Source: Brevibacterium sp. S22
GTDB lineage: Bacteria > Actinomycetota > Actinomycetes > Actinomycetales > Brevibacteriaceae
NCBI RefSeq assembly: GCF_004745485.1
Contig: NZ_RHFG01000014.1
Location: 49,551-113,550, forward strand
Reading direction: 5' to 3'
DNA: 64,000 bases
The position numbers were made by a program, and so were the translations under genes. Within the stretch, counting starts at the first letter, position 1. Every line of letters begins with the position of its first letter. The notes under the pieces were generated by a model. It did not search any database. It was given only the letters and a program-made list of their open reading frames with translations, and was not told the DNA's origin. This document shows positions 47,636-56,470 of this stretch, in pieces.

Positions 47636-48835
47636 ATGGTCCGCGACACGAAATTCCCCGCCCGCCTGCTGGCCGCCGGAATCGGCGTCGGCGCCGGGCT
47701 CGGTGCCCTGATCTCTGTGGCATCGTCGGGACTGGCCGCCTACTTCGCCCGCAGGATTGTGGTCCCGGAGAACGCGCCGGAAGAACTCGACATCCTGCAC
47801 ATCGACGGGTTCCCGCCGAATATGCGCATCCATCTGCCCGCAGATGAGGAGACCACGGTGCCCGGCACCTATGGTCTCTACTTCAATCAGGGATCCGGAC
47901 ATGCGGTGATCGGCGACATCGTCGAATACGATCCGCGCTCACGCACCGTCTCCCGAGAGATCCTCTCCGTCACCCGCGGTGATATCCGCCGGGCCTGGCA
48001 GGGCCGCTGGACCGGAATCGTCTACCCCGACCCGATCGCGGCCGGCGTGAACTTCGACGACATCGAGATCCGCTCCGATGCCGGGAACCTGCCCGCATGG
48101 CTGCTGCCCACCGACCACCCGGAGCCCCAGGACACCTGGGCGATCCTCATCCACGGTCGCGCCAGCACCCGGGCTGAAGGTCTGCGCGCCGCCGGAGTGC
48201 TCAACACGCTCGGTGTGCCCTCGATCGCCATGTCCTATCGCAACGACGCCGAGGTGCGGGTGGAGACCACATCCCGCTACGGACTCGGCGACACCGAATG
48301 GATCGACGTCGACGCCGCCATCGACTTCGCCGTCTCGCACGGGGCGAAGAACGTCGTCCTCTTCGGCTGGTCGATGGGTGGGGCCATCGCCCTGCAGGCC
48401 GCCTCTCGCGGCCGCAACCGCAGGTTCGTGAGCTCGCTGGTCCTCGACGGACCCGTCGTCGACTGGGTGAACGTGCTCGACGGGCAGGCGAAGAAGAACC
48501 TGCTGCCGACGCCGATTGCCAAGCTCACGCTCGAGATGATCACGCAGCCGTGGGCACGACCGATCACCGGTCTGGAGACCCCGCTCGACCTCGACCGCAT
48601 GGACTGGGTGACGCGTGCGGCAGAACTCGATGTGCCCGTGCTGCTCATCCACTCCGATGACGACGAATTCGTCCCCTCCGGTCCCTCACACGCGCTGGCC
48701 GGGGTCAGGCGGGACCTCGTGACGATGCCGTCGTACAGCAAGGCCCACCACACGAAGGAATGGAACATCGACCCGGTGCGCTGGGAAGACGATGTCGCGA
48801 ACTTCCTCGAAGCCAAGATCCTGCCCAAGGGCTGA
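47636..48835 (+). CDS. Membrane-anchored alpha/beta hydrolase
   Basis: A 399-aa serine hydrolase with an N-terminal transmembrane helix (about residues 11-36) and a large extracytoplasmic or membrane-associated catalytic domain. The oxyanion region is AILIHGRAS. The nucleophile elbow is GWSMGG, the acidic residue is probably in LIHSDDDEFVPSG, and the catalytic His in KAHHTKEWN. Substrate unknown; peptidase or esterase activity is possible. An excellent GGAGG site (47626-47630) precedes the ATG. It is transcribed alone, convergent with the penicillin-acylase-family gene 19 bp away. Confidence 0.85.
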   Translation: MVRDTKFPARLLAAGIGVGAGLGALISVASSGLAAYFARRIVVPENAPEELDILHIDGFPPNMRIHLPADEETTVPGTYGLYFNQGSGHAVIGDIVEYDPRSRTVSREILSVTRGDIRRAWQGRWTGIVYPDPIAAGVNFDDIEIRSDAGNLPAWLLPTDHPEPQDTWAILIHGRASTRAEGLRAAGVLNTLGVPSIAMSYRNDAEVRVETTSRYGLGDTEWIDVDAAIDFAVSHGAKNVVLFGWSMGGAIALQAASRGRNRRFVSSLVLDGPVVDWVNVLDGQAKKNLLPTPIAKLTLEMITQPWARPITGLETPLDLDRMDWVTRAAELDVPVLLIHSDDDEFVPSGPSHALAGVRRDLVTMPSYSKAHHTKEWNIDPVRWEDDVANFLEAKILPKG

Positions 48836-48854
48836 CCTCGCGGCGACCTGCCCC

Positions 48855-51512
48855 TTAAGGCTCGAGCGTGAGCGTGTCCTCTGCTGCCGCGGCCACGGCC
48901 CGCTTCGAATACGGCCAGGGGCGATTGACATTGGCCGCCCAATCATTCGTCTGATCGTCGTAGTGCGGGTGGAAGGCATGCCCCGAGGCACCCGTGAGGT
49001 TGATCCAATTCGAGGCGTCGAAGTTCGACAGATCGACCGTCTGCCGCATCGACGGCACCCAATTCGTCTCATAGCCGACCGAGGCATCCCATCCGGTGGC
49101 GTGGACGACGCCTGAACCGCCGGAGACCTCATAGGGTCCGCGGTTGAAGAGCTTCTCCACCGGTGTGATCCCGGATTCGCCGAGGCTGGCGTTGCGGATC
49201 GTCAGCCGGTGCAGGATTCCCCAGCGCCAGGTCACAGGCTCCGGTCCCAGCAGGTCCTCCGTCTCCGCCCAAGCCGACTTCATCGCTTTGCGCAGAGCCT
49301 CATCCCGGCCTTCGACGCCTTCCCCTGACCACCACTGCGAATTCGGGTCATCGAGGAGCTCGGAGAGCACGAGGTACCAGCGGGAGCCGCCGCCGGGCGA
49401 GACTCCCTCGGGCAGCTTCGAGCTGATCGTCTGTTCGAGCAGGGTCTTTGAGAGCACATTGAAATAGGCGGCCCCTGCGCTGCTGGCGGCATCACGGCCG
49501 TTCCACTGCTTGAGCAGCTTCTTCGCTTCGAGGATGTCCTCATCACCGTGGGAGTGGATCTTGACGGCTTCGGGCACGAGCTTCGCGGCAAATGGATTGA
49601 GGTCGTCGTTCTGGATCTCCGACATGTCCGCCGGCCGCAGCTCCCGCCCCTCATCCACGGCATCCTTGATGCGTTTGGTGATGCGTCGGGCACGATCTCC
49701 ATAGTTGAAGTCCTCACCCAGCTGCACGGACTCACCGGGGGCGGCGGCAGGGTTGTTCGCGGTGACGATCCATCCGCGCTCGGGATTGTACAGGTGTGGG
49801 AGATCCTCGAAGTCGACCCAGCCCTGCCAGTCCTCCTCGGACTTCCAGCCGCGGCGTGGCACTGTGCCGTCGGCCTTGCCGCGGCGGGGGATCATCCCCG
49901 GCGCCTGATAGCCGATATTGCCGGCGACGTCGGCGTAGACGAGGTTCTGCGAAGGCACATCGAACAGGGAGGCCGCATGACGGAACTCCTGCCAGTTCGT
50001 GGCCTTGTTGATGGCGAACACCGCCGAGGCGGTCGTGCCCGGACGCAGAGCCGTCCAATCGAGGGCGAGACCATAGTGCTCATCGGCCGGTCCCGATTTC
50101 GGGTCCGCCGAATCCGCCCCGATCGTCGAATCAAGCACCTTGCGATAGGTGCCGTCGAGCTTCGACACCAGGGGGCCGTTGCGGGTGGAGCGGACAGTGA
50201 TCTCGCGCGGGTCCTCGCCTGCGACCTCGATCGTCTCCTTGCGCACCTGCAGAGGTTCGTCTCCGTCGTCGTGGATGACCTTCCCGTGGCGGATCTTCTC
50301 CACTACGAGGTCGGTGACATCGGCGCCGAGGTTCGTCAGCCCCCAGGCGATCGATTGGTTGTGGCCGATGACGACGCCCGGCAGACCGGAGAAGGAGAAC
50401 CCGGTGACGTCGAAGGGGCACTCGTCGGTGACCTTCTTGCATCGCAGGCCCACCTGGTACCAGACCGAGGGCATCGCCGGGGCGAGGTGCGGGTCATTGG
50501 ACAGCAGCGGGCGACCGGTGTTCGTGTGCTCCCCGGAGATCACCCACGAGTTCGACCCGATGTCATCGCTGTTTCGTCCCAGCATCGGCGGCAGCGATGT
50601 GACCGTATCCCGCAGGTCGAGGAGATCATCGGTCGGGGCGGTCGCCTCGGCGGAGGAGTCCGTCCCGGTGACGGTGCCTCCTGCCTGCGCCTCGTCATCG
50701 ACGTCGTCGCCGCTGCGGTCCTTCGGGGCCTTCTGACCGGCCTTGCCGCCGAGGATCGTCGGCCGGGTGCCATACGGATAGTCCGGGTAGAGGTCGCTCA
50801 TCTGCTCTTCGGTCAGCTCCGAGCTCAGGATCGAACGGTCGATCTCGTCTTCGAGGTTCGAGCGCAGGTCCCAGGCCATCGCCTTGAGCCAGGCGACGCT
50901 GTCGACCGGGGTCCACTTCTCGACCTCGGTGCTGCCCGACTCCAGACCGAGGACGGCGTATTCGAGGGAGAGCTCTGTGGGCGATTTGTCCTTGAGATAG
51001 GCGTTGACGCCGTCTGCGTACGCTTCGTAGTAGCCCAGGCTCGTCTTGTCGAGCTTCTTGACCTCCTGTTCGGCGACCTCGCGCATTCCGAGAGTGCGGA
51101 TGAAAGTGTCGGTGCCGAGTTGGGATTTGCCGAAGAGTTCGGAGAGTCGACCAGAGGTGACGTGACGGCGGAAATCCATCTCCCAGAATCGGTCCTGAGC
51201 ATGGACGAAGCCTTGGGCCAGGAACAGGTCGTGGGCGGTTTCTGCCTCGATGGTGGGCACACCCGATTCGTCACGGTCGACCGTGACCGGCGCATCGAGT
51301 CCCGGCAGTGAGATCTCACCATCGGTGGTGGGGAAGGATCTGCGGACAAGGAACACCCCGACGAGGGCGAGGATGAGGGCGAGGACGAGGACCCCGGCGA
51401 CGACTCGCAGCAGTACACGGGCACTGACCGAGAGGTTTGAACCGCTGGATGGGCGGAGCACCTTGAGCAATGCGCTCGATTCCTTCTCGTCCTGCGCATC
51501 GGGTGCCGCCAT
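48855..51512 (-). CDS. Penicillin acylase family protein (membrane-anchored Ntn hydrolase)
   Basis: An 885-aa N-terminal-nucleophile amidase precursor. Residues about 34-56 form a single transmembrane segment, so the enzyme should sit outside the membrane. The alpha-chain region starts at VTVDRDESGVPTIEAE, with HAQDRFWEMDFRRH typical of the family. Autoproteolysis is expected before S320 in GSNSWVI, which would become the N-terminal nucleophile of the beta chain. An Asp/Ser/Thr-rich stretch (about residues 265-300) lies in the propeptide region before it. Natural substrates of such enzymes include acyl-homoserine lactones, lipopeptides and penicillins; none can be chosen here. The DUF817 gene lies upstream on the same strand, 34 bp away. 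Confidence 0.92.
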   Translation of the reverse strand: MAAPDAQDEKESSALLKVLRPSSGSNLSVSARVLLRVVAGVLVLALILALVGVFLVRRSFPTTDGEISLPGLDAPVTVDRDESGVPTIEAETAHDLFLAQGFVHAQDRFWEMDFRRHVTSGRLSELFGKSQLGTDTFIRTLGMREVAEQEVKKLDKTSLGYYEAYADGVNAYLKDKSPTELSLEYAVLGLESGSTEVEKWTPVDSVAWLKAMAWDLRSNLEDEIDRSILSSELTEEQMSDLYPDYPYGTRPTILGGKAGQKAPKDRSGDDVDDEAQAGGTVTGTDSSAEATAPTDDLLDLRDTVTSLPPMLGRNSDDIGSNSWVISGEHTNTGRPLLSNDPHLAPAMPSVWYQVGLRCKKVTDECPFDVTGFSFSGLPGVVIGHNQSIAWGLTNLGADVTDLVVEKIRHGKVIHDDGDEPLQVRKETIEVAGEDPREITVRSTRNGPLVSKLDGTYRKVLDSTIGADSADPKSGPADEHYGLALDWTALRPGTTASAVFAINKATNWQEFRHAASLFDVPSQNLVYADVAGNIGYQAPGMIPRRGKADGTVPRRGWKSEEDWQGWVDFEDLPHLYNPERGWIVTANNPAAAPGESVQLGEDFNYGDRARRITKRIKDAVDEGRELRPADMSEIQNDDLNPFAAKLVPEAVKIHSHGDEDILEAKKLLKQWNGRDAASSAGAAYFNVLSKTLLEQTISSKLPEGVSPGGGSRWYLVLSELLDDPNSQWWSGEGVEGRDEALRKAMKSAWAETEDLLGPEPVTWRWGILHRLTIRNASLGESGITPVEKLFNRGPYEVSGGSGVVHATGWDASVGYETNWVPSMRQTVDLSNFDASNWINLTGASGHAFHPHYDDQTNDWAANVNRPWPYSKRAVAAAAEDTLTLEP

Positions 51513-51546
51513 GAGTCTCCTTCGGCTGTCCTGAATGATTCGGTCC

Positions 51547-52401
51547 TCAGTAAGTATAGGTGTCAGGCGGCTTGGGTCTGTCGACGATGGTCACGAGGAC
51601 GACGGAGATCATCATGAGCAGGAACCACGCCACGAGCTTCGTCAGCGGAACCAGATGCCAGCCCTCGTCCTGGCTCGGATACAGCCAGACCCCGGCAGCA
51701 GTGCCGATGTTCTCGGCCACCCAGATGAAGAAGGCCACGAGGACAAAGGCCAGCAGCACCGGCATTCTCAGAGTCCTGCGGTGGACGCTGAAGTACATGC
51801 GGCAGCGGAAGAAGACGACCACAGTGGCGGCGACGAGGAGGAGGCGGACGTCGACGATGAAGTGGTGAGTGAAGAAGTTGATGTAGATGGCGGCGGCGAT
51901 GATCACGGTCAGCCACCTCGGCGGGTAATGGCTGAACCTCAGATCGAAGAGACGGTACACGCGGACGATATAGGACCCGACGGCGGCGTACATGAACCCT
52001 GTGAACAGAGGTACGGCACCGATGTGGAGGACTCCGCCGGGGGCGTAGTCCCATGAGCCGACGGCGGTCTTGAAGATCTCCATACCCGTGCCGACGATAT
52101 GGAAGACGATGATGACGATGACCTCGCGGCCGGTCTCGAGGCGGGCCGCGAGCATACCGATCTGGATGAGCACGGCGAGGATGACGAGGAAGTCGTTGCG
52201 GGCCACCGCCGCATCGTCGGGATAGAACCACGAGGTGGCGATGATCGCAGCGAGCATGAGAGCGCCGAAGAGACACGCCCACGCCTGTTTGATTCCGAAG
52301 GCGAGGAACTCCCGGATGCCGTCGGGCACCCGAGGGAGGAGCCTGTCGGCGAAGGCGTCGAGGACGGCCTCGAGGCGAGTCAGTTCACGGCGATCGGCCA
52401 T
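51547..52401 (-). CDS. DUF817 family integral membrane protein
   Basis: A 284-aa polytopic membrane protein with about eight transmembrane segments. Stretches such as GREVIVIIVFHIVGTGMEIFKTAVGSW and INFFTHHFIVDVR agree with the DUF817 family, whose function is unknown. The motif GWHLVPLTKLVAWFLLMMISVVLV ends the last helix. It is 34 bp upstream of the penicillin-acylase-family gene and could be co-transcribed with it. The start ATG 52401 is the first in the frame. It is divergent from the NAD(P)-binding protein gene. Confidence 0.85.
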   Translation of the reverse strand: MADRRELTRLEAVLDAFADRLLPRVPDGIREFLAFGIKQAWACLFGALMLAAIIATSWFYPDDAAVARNDFLVILAVLIQIGMLAARLETGREVIVIIVFHIVGTGMEIFKTAVGSWDYAPGGVLHIGAVPLFTGFMYAAVGSYIVRVYRLFDLRFSHYPPRWLTVIIAAAIYINFFTHHFIVDVRLLLVAATVVVFFRCRMYFSVHRRTLRMPVLLAFVLVAFFIWVAENIGTAAGVWLYPSQDEGWHLVPLTKLVAWFLLMMISVVLVTIVDRPKPPDTYTY

Positions 52402-52555
52402 GGGGTCCTTCGGCGGGGAAGTGGGGAGACGTGCCGTGCCAGAGTATCGCGGGATTCGGCCGGCTCACTGGAGATGGGAATCCGGCGTTGCGCACTCGGG
52501 CGTAGGGCCCACCCGAAGTCTCACGTCGCCGACGACTGTCTGGCGTGAGGGGACA

Positions 52556-52561
52556 TAGACT
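52556..52561 (+). promoter_or_regulatory. -10 element for a leaderless transcript
   Basis: TAGACT is followed by 6 nt and then ATG 52568, with no ribosome binding site between. Confidence 0.55.
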
Positions 52562-52567
52562 CGCATC

Positions 52568-53281
52568 ATGCACATTCTCCTCTTCGGCGCCTCAGGCCAC
52601 GTCGGCACCGGACTCGCCCAACGACTCAGCTCACACCACACAGTCACAGGCATCGTGCGCCGTCGCCCGGAGACGCAGACGGCCTACGCACCGGTGACTG
52701 TGCCGGAGTGGGTGGACGAACCCGAGGCGGTGCTCACGGCGCTCGCCGCCGCGAACCTGCCCTCGGTCGACGCCGTCATCGCGGCCGTCGGCGGATGGTA
52801 CGTCGATGAACCGGTGCTCGAGAGGGGCCTGGCGAAGTTCGACGAAGACTACGACTCTTACTTGCGGGGGCACTTCGCTGCCTGCCATATTTCCGAACGC
52901 CTGGCAGCCGAACGTTCGGAGCCCGGTCGTTCGGAGCCCGGACAACCGGGCACTGACCACTCGGCGGCTGCGCCCTCGCGTGTCGTCCACCTGGCTCTCA
53001 ACGGGGTCGCCAGCGTCGAGGCATTGGCCGGGTCCGGGGCGATCAGCGTCTTCGGTGCCGCGCAGAAGATGCTCATCGAGGTTGCCGCCGCGGAATCGTC
53101 GAGTGTGGACTTCCGTGAACTGCGGATCATGGCCCCCGTCGGCGGCGATGATCGCAACGACCTGACCGGGGGAGTGGAGACTGTCGCCCTGGCCGAGGTC
53201 GCCGAAGCAATCACAGCGATCCTGGACTCACCCGAACGCTTCGACGTGAACACGGAGATCCACCCGACCGCTTCGGCGTAG
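52568..53281 (+). CDS. NAD(P)-binding Rossmann-fold protein, SDR-like
   Basis: A 237-aa protein with the dinucleotide motif LLFGASGHVGTGL at residues 4-16. The catalytic YxxxK of classical short-chain dehydrogenases is not evident. The equivalent position reads VFGAAQKMLIE, so an Ala-Gln-Lys stands where Tyr-x-x-x-Lys would be expected, and the protein may bind but not oxidise substrates. A repeat-like RSEPGRSEPGQPG lies at about residues 116-128. No specific function can be given. It is a single gene with a leaderless promoter. Confidence 0.75.
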   Translation: MHILLFGASGHVGTGLAQRLSSHHTVTGIVRRRPETQTAYAPVTVPEWVDEPEAVLTALAAANLPSVDAVIAAVGGWYVDEPVLERGLAKFDEDYDSYLRGHFAACHISERLAAERSEPGRSEPGQPGTDHSAAAPSRVVHLALNGVASVEALAGSGAISVFGAAQKMLIEVAAAESSSVDFRELRIMAPVGGDDRNDLTGGVETVALAEVAEAITAILDSPERFDVNTEIHPTASA

Positions 53282-53329
53282 GCGCGGAGATCCAAGCGGA
53301 CGCAGGGACTTCGGAACGCTGAGCCTGCG

Positions 53330-53995
53330 TCAGGCGCGCCTGTAGCGCAGAAAGACCTGACCGTCCTCGGTGTGAACATCGATGAGGCGCAGATCGATCT
53401 TGGCCTCGAGTCCGGAGAAATGACTGCCGGGTGTGCGGATATAGCGCGGACTCACACTCAGATGCAGTTCGGCACCCGGGCAGTGCTCGAGAATCCGGAA
53501 CGCGAGATTCGGACCCGATTCGCACAGGAGCACCGCCTCGGTCGACTGCCGCGGGAGCGACTGCGCTGTGTCAGTCTCGGACTGTCGCGATTCGGGGGAT
53601 GGTGCCGTCGGGAGTGCGGCGGCCACCTCGGTGATGGTGTCCGCGCTGAAAATCTTGGCACGGTAGTCGAGACCGCGGGCGTCGAGTTCGACCTGCAGTG
53701 CATCGGGGTCGGACTCGGTGAGCACATATACCGGTGTGTGCGCGAGCGTTTTGCCGGCCGCGTTGATGACGGGCAGCTGCGGATTCAGCGCGGTGCGGCG
53801 GTCGATGATGATTGCATTCGCGCTGCGTCGAAGGGCGAGGAAGCGCCGGAAGTCAGCGTCTGTGGACACTCCGGTCGACCAGCCGTCTTCTGCGAAGGAT
53901 CCGTTGATCGACTGGACGAGGGAGATGATGACACGGCGTGCGGGCTCCTGCTCATCTGCCTGTTGGGCGCGGTTCTGCCTTTTCGGCTCGGTCAT
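53330..53995 (-). CDS. RibD C-terminal-like (pyrimidine reductase family) protein
   Basis: A 221-aa protein distantly related to the dihydrofolate-reductase-like RibD C-terminal domain. RVIISLVQSINGSFAEDGWSTGVSTDADFRRFLALRRSANAIII matches the N-terminal block of these reductases. The usual Gly-rich GAGT nucleotide motif that follows is replaced by DRRTA, and the C-terminal half is divergent. It may therefore have lost reductase activity. ATG 53995 overlaps the stop of the L,D-transpeptidase-like gene (ATGA), so the two are coupled. I excluded the longer frame upstream because it merely shadows the transpeptidase gene. Confidence 0.65.
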   Translation of the reverse strand: MTEPKRQNRAQQADEQEPARRVIISLVQSINGSFAEDGWSTGVSTDADFRRFLALRRSANAIIIDRRTALNPQLPVINAAGKTLAHTPVYVLTESDPDALQVELDARGLDYRAKIFSADTITEVAAALPTAPSPESRQSETDTAQSLPRQSTEAVLLCESGPNLAFRILEHCPGAELHLSVSPRYIRTPGSHFSGLEAKIDLRLIDVHTEDGQVFLRYRRA

Positions 53996-54849
53996 TGCTT
54001 CAGCTCGGTCGCCGGGCCCATGGCGATGCGGGGATGGGCGTCGGGGTCGATGGTGCGCATGATCCATTTGAGGTCCGCCTCGTCGAGGGTGACGCAGCCG
54101 TTCGTGCCGGAATCGTGGTCGAGGTGCAGCCAGATTCCGCCGCCCTTGTCCCATCCCATCGGCCGCGTCTTGTCCGTCGGCGGGGTGCCGGGCTTGCGGT
54201 TGTAATCGATGGCGATGATGTAGTCGAAGACCGATTCGTAGTCCGCCCCGTAGGCCACCGTCGCCGAGGAGGGCAGGCGATCGTCCTGGGTGTACGGAAG
54301 ATCGGTGCCCGGGTTCGCCTTGAAACCGCCCGCGTCGCTGAGTGTGAACACGCCGATGGGGGTGGTCTTGTCTCCCTCGCGGCGATCCTGCAGCCACCCC
54401 TTGGAACCGTTGTGGGTGTCGAACGTCTTGAGCTTCTTCCACTTCTCGTCCGTGAACTCGAAGAAGCTCAGGGTCGAGTTCTCCGAGGCGGCTGTCGGTG
54501 AGGTGGCGACGAGGACCTGTGAGGTCTCTGCAGGGATCTGGTCCGTATATTCCTTCGTCAGACCAGGGACCGGGACGGGATGAGCCGGGCCGGTCGCCTC
54601 GGTGCCGGACTGGTCGGAGTCGGGCTGGTCGGCGCCGGATTCCGAGGAGCCGTCCCCAGTGGGGGAGTCCTGTGCCGGAGCCGCAAAATCGCCGAAACTC
54701 GTCTGCTGAGCAGGAGCGGCGAATCCTGCGGATTCGACAGTCGCGGAATCGTTCTTGTCGTCATCGGCATCGGCTCCGCAGGCGGTCAGGAGCAGAGCGC
54801 ACGCGAAAAGCGCGGGCAGACCCGCGCGCCGGCAGACTCCATTGGACAT
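53992..54849 (-). CDS. L,D-transpeptidase-family lipoprotein
   Basis: A 285-aa exported protein. The signal sequence ends with the lipobox LTAC, so it should be lipid-anchored. Residues about 25-95 are an Asp/Ser/Ala-rich linker. The YkuD-type catalytic core lies in the C-terminal half: TTPIGVFTLSD, then HLDHDSGTNGCVTLDE with the presumed nucleophilic Cys in NGCV. The canonical SHGCxR motif is altered, so cross-linking activity is uncertain. It might hydrolyse rather than form 3-3 cross-links. Coupled with the downstream RibD-like gene. Confidence 0.85.
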   Translation of the reverse strand: MSNGVCRRAGLPALFACALLLTACGADADDDKNDSATVESAGFAAPAQQTSFGDFAAPAQDSPTGDGSSESGADQPDSDQSGTEATGPAHPVPVPGLTKEYTDQIPAETSQVLVATSPTAASENSTLSFFEFTDEKWKKLKTFDTHNGSKGWLQDRREGDKTTPIGVFTLSDAGGFKANPGTDLPYTQDDRLPSSATVAYGADYESVFDYIIAIDYNRKPGTPPTDKTRPMGWDKGGGIWLHLDHDSGTNGCVTLDEADLKWIMRTIDPDAHPRIAMGPATELKQ

Positions 54850-54909
54850 GAGGTCATCATCTCACGAGGTATGAGAACTGGCCGGTAGCGACTATGCGAA
54901 AATGACCCC

Positions 54910-56205
54910 ATGAGCATTCCACCTGTGCCGAATCATCCTCCGCGCCCTGGGCGTCGGAAGCCGGCCGAGGAGTCTCCGGAGTCGATCACAACCCAGTTGT
55001 TCATCGGCGAGGATGAGTCCGCGGCCGCCGACGGCTCCACCCAAGCGCTGACTCCCGCAGAACTTCAGAGGCTGCGGTCGATGGTCGAATCCGATGGCAC
55101 AGATGCTACCGAGGTGCTCAGCCTCGAAGAGCTGCGCGGACTCGCCGCCGCTGAAGGATATGAGACCGGTGGGCTGCCGGCCGCGCCGCGCAAAGCGAAC
55201 TCCGATGACATTGCCGCGGCCGAGGCTGCCTCGGCTCCGAAGCAGTGGAACCCGCTGCCCGCTTCGCATCCGGCCGAAGCGGACGCGCAGGAGGCTCAGC
55301 CGCACTCGCACCAGCCCGAACCGCACCCGCACCAGGGTCAGTGGGGAGGAGAATTCGGTGCTGCCGGTCAGGCCCCGCAGCCGCAGGCGGCCGGTCCGGT
55401 GCAGTCGCCGGTCGGACCTGACTACGGTCAGCCCGGAGCGGGCCAACCCGGAGCGGGCCAACCCGGAGCGGGCCAACCCGGAGCGGGCCAACCTGGTGGA
55501 CCCGGTTACGGGCAGGCAGGGCAGTATGCCGCCGCACCTGCCGGCTACGCCGCCGGTTACGGCCCCAACGGCCCTCTAGGCCCGGGTGGACCCGGTGGAC
55601 CGGGAGGCCCCGGCGGCCCCGGGAACCCCGGCGGACCGCACGACCCCTATGGTCGGCGCACCGACACGAAGAAGGTACCTGCGTGGCTGTGGGTGCTCGC
55701 AGCCATCGCGCTCGTCCTCGCTCTCGGCATCGTCGGCTATATCGTCTGGGACTCCGCTCAGGGGGAGGACACCACCACGGTCGGACCCACGGATGAGCCC
55801 TCGATCGGTCAGACCGATGACCCGGAGCCGTCTGATTCGGGCAGTTCGAAGGCTCCCGTCGCCGAAGAGACCTTCACTTCGCCGTCGGGCAATATCGCCT
55901 GCACCATCGACGACGAACGTGCTCGCTGTGTGATCAAAGACTACGAGTACTCGCCGCCGGAGAAACCCGATGACTGCAAGCTCGACGACTGGGGCTCCAT
56001 CGTCGTGGCGAATAAGGAAGGCGCAGGATTCTCCTGCCTCGATGCGCCTGAGAGCAACGGGCCGGCACGTGTCCTCGGCTACGGTGATTCGATCTCCGCC
56101 GCGGGAATGACGTGCACCTCCAGCGAAGAGGGCATGAGCTGCAAATCCGATGACACCGGAGTCGGATTCAACGTCCGGCGTGCCTCGGTCGACTTCCTCA
56201 AATAG
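54910..56205 (+). CDS. Repeat-rich single-pass membrane protein with DUF6636-like domain
   Basis: A 431-aa protein in four parts. A cytoplasmic N-terminal part (1-170) contains a short helical segment LTPAELQRLRSMVE. A Pro/Gly/Gln-rich stretch (about 171-250) holds four QPGAG repeats and a collagen-like (PGG)n run. One transmembrane helix, WLWVLAAIALVLALGIVGYIVW, lies near residues 258-279. The extracytoplasmic C-terminal domain starts ETFTSPSGNIACTIDDERARCVI and contains six cysteines, likely in disulfides. It resembles DUF6636-type domains. The function is unknown; an envelope role is plausible. GAAAAT 6 nt upstream of the ATG may be a leaderless promoter. Confidence 0.8.
   Translation: MSIPPVPNHPPRPGRRKPAEESPESITTQLFIGEDESAAADGSTQALTPAELQRLRSMVESDGTDATEVLSLEELRGLAAAEGYETGGLPAAPRKANSDDIAAAEAASAPKQWNPLPASHPAEADAQEAQPHSHQPEPHPHQGQWGGEFGAAGQAPQPQAAGPVQSPVGPDYGQPGAGQPGAGQPGAGQPGAGQPGGPGYGQAGQYAAAPAGYAAGYGPNGPLGPGGPGGPGGPGGPGNPGGPHDPYGRRTDTKKVPAWLWVLAAIALVLALGIVGYIVWDSAQGEDTTTVGPTDEPSIGQTDDPEPSDSGSSKAPVAEETFTSPSGNIACTIDDERARCVIKDYEYSPPEKPDDCKLDDWGSIVVANKEGAGFSCLDAPESNGPARVLGYGDSISAAGMTCTSSEEGMSCKSDDTGVGFNVRRASVDFLK
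55432..55491 (+). repeat. Four identical 15-bp tandem repeats in a coding region
   Basis: CCCGGAGCGGGCCAA occurs four times without any change and encodes PGAGQ units. Identity at every third position points to recent expansion. Changes in unit number would keep the frame. Confidence 0.95.
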
Positions 56206-56244
56206 GTCGACCACAGCAGATAGGCGAGCCGACCCGGACTGATT

Positions 56245-56291
56245 GGACGCGGCCAGGGCGGAGCCGATGGGACGCGGCCAGGGCGGAGCCG
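56245..56291 (+). repeat. Direct repeat of 22 bp upstream of leuA
   Basis: GGACGCGGCCAGGGCGGAGC and the two following bases occur identically at 56245-56266 and 56270-56291, a 25-bp period. It may be part of the leuA control region or a simple duplication. Confidence 0.7.
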
Positions 56292-56356
56292 CCTCGGCGA
56301 TCTTAGGATGTGGACTGGATTCGGACGGAACGAGGGAAGAGGACTACGGTGATCAC

Positions 56357-56401
56357 GTGGCTCACAGGTTCCTCCTCCTTCCTTGCCGCGACGAGTCCTG
56401 A
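56357..56401 (+). CDS. Candidate leucine leader peptide upstream of leuA
   Basis: A 14-codon frame, GTG start, reading VAHRFLLLPCRDES, ends 69 nt before the leuA start. It has three consecutive leucine codons (CTC CTC CTT). TACGGT (56345-56350) lies 6 nt before the GTG, so the leader itself may be leaderless. An alternative frame from GTG 56349 has better Shine-Dalgarno placement (AAGAGGA) but only scattered Leu codons. Leu-rich leader peptides are known for leucine operons in several bacteria; this example is inference. Confidence 0.4.
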   Translation: MAHRFLLLPCRDES

Positions 56402-56423
56402 ACGGACAGCACGCTCGTCGCGG
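56386..56423 (+). promoter_or_regulatory. Candidate attenuator stem before leuA
   Basis: CCGCGACGAG (56386-56395) pairs perfectly with CTCGTCGCGG (56414-56423). The left arm lies in the last codons of the leader peptide. AGTCCTC (56424-56430) could instead pair with GAGGACT (56339-56345), a possible competing structure. No T run follows. TATGCT (56432-56437) could be a simple -10 for leuA, the main alternative explanation. Confidence 0.4.
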
Positions 56424-56470
56424 AGTCCTCGTATGCTGGTCAAGCGTTGAGAAACCGAGATAGAGGAACA

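Noticed and set aside
53996..54442. N-terminal extension of the RibD-like gene
   Set aside because: Arg/His/Gly-rich shadow of the L,D-transpeptidase gene in another frame; ATG 53995 gives the recognisable domain.
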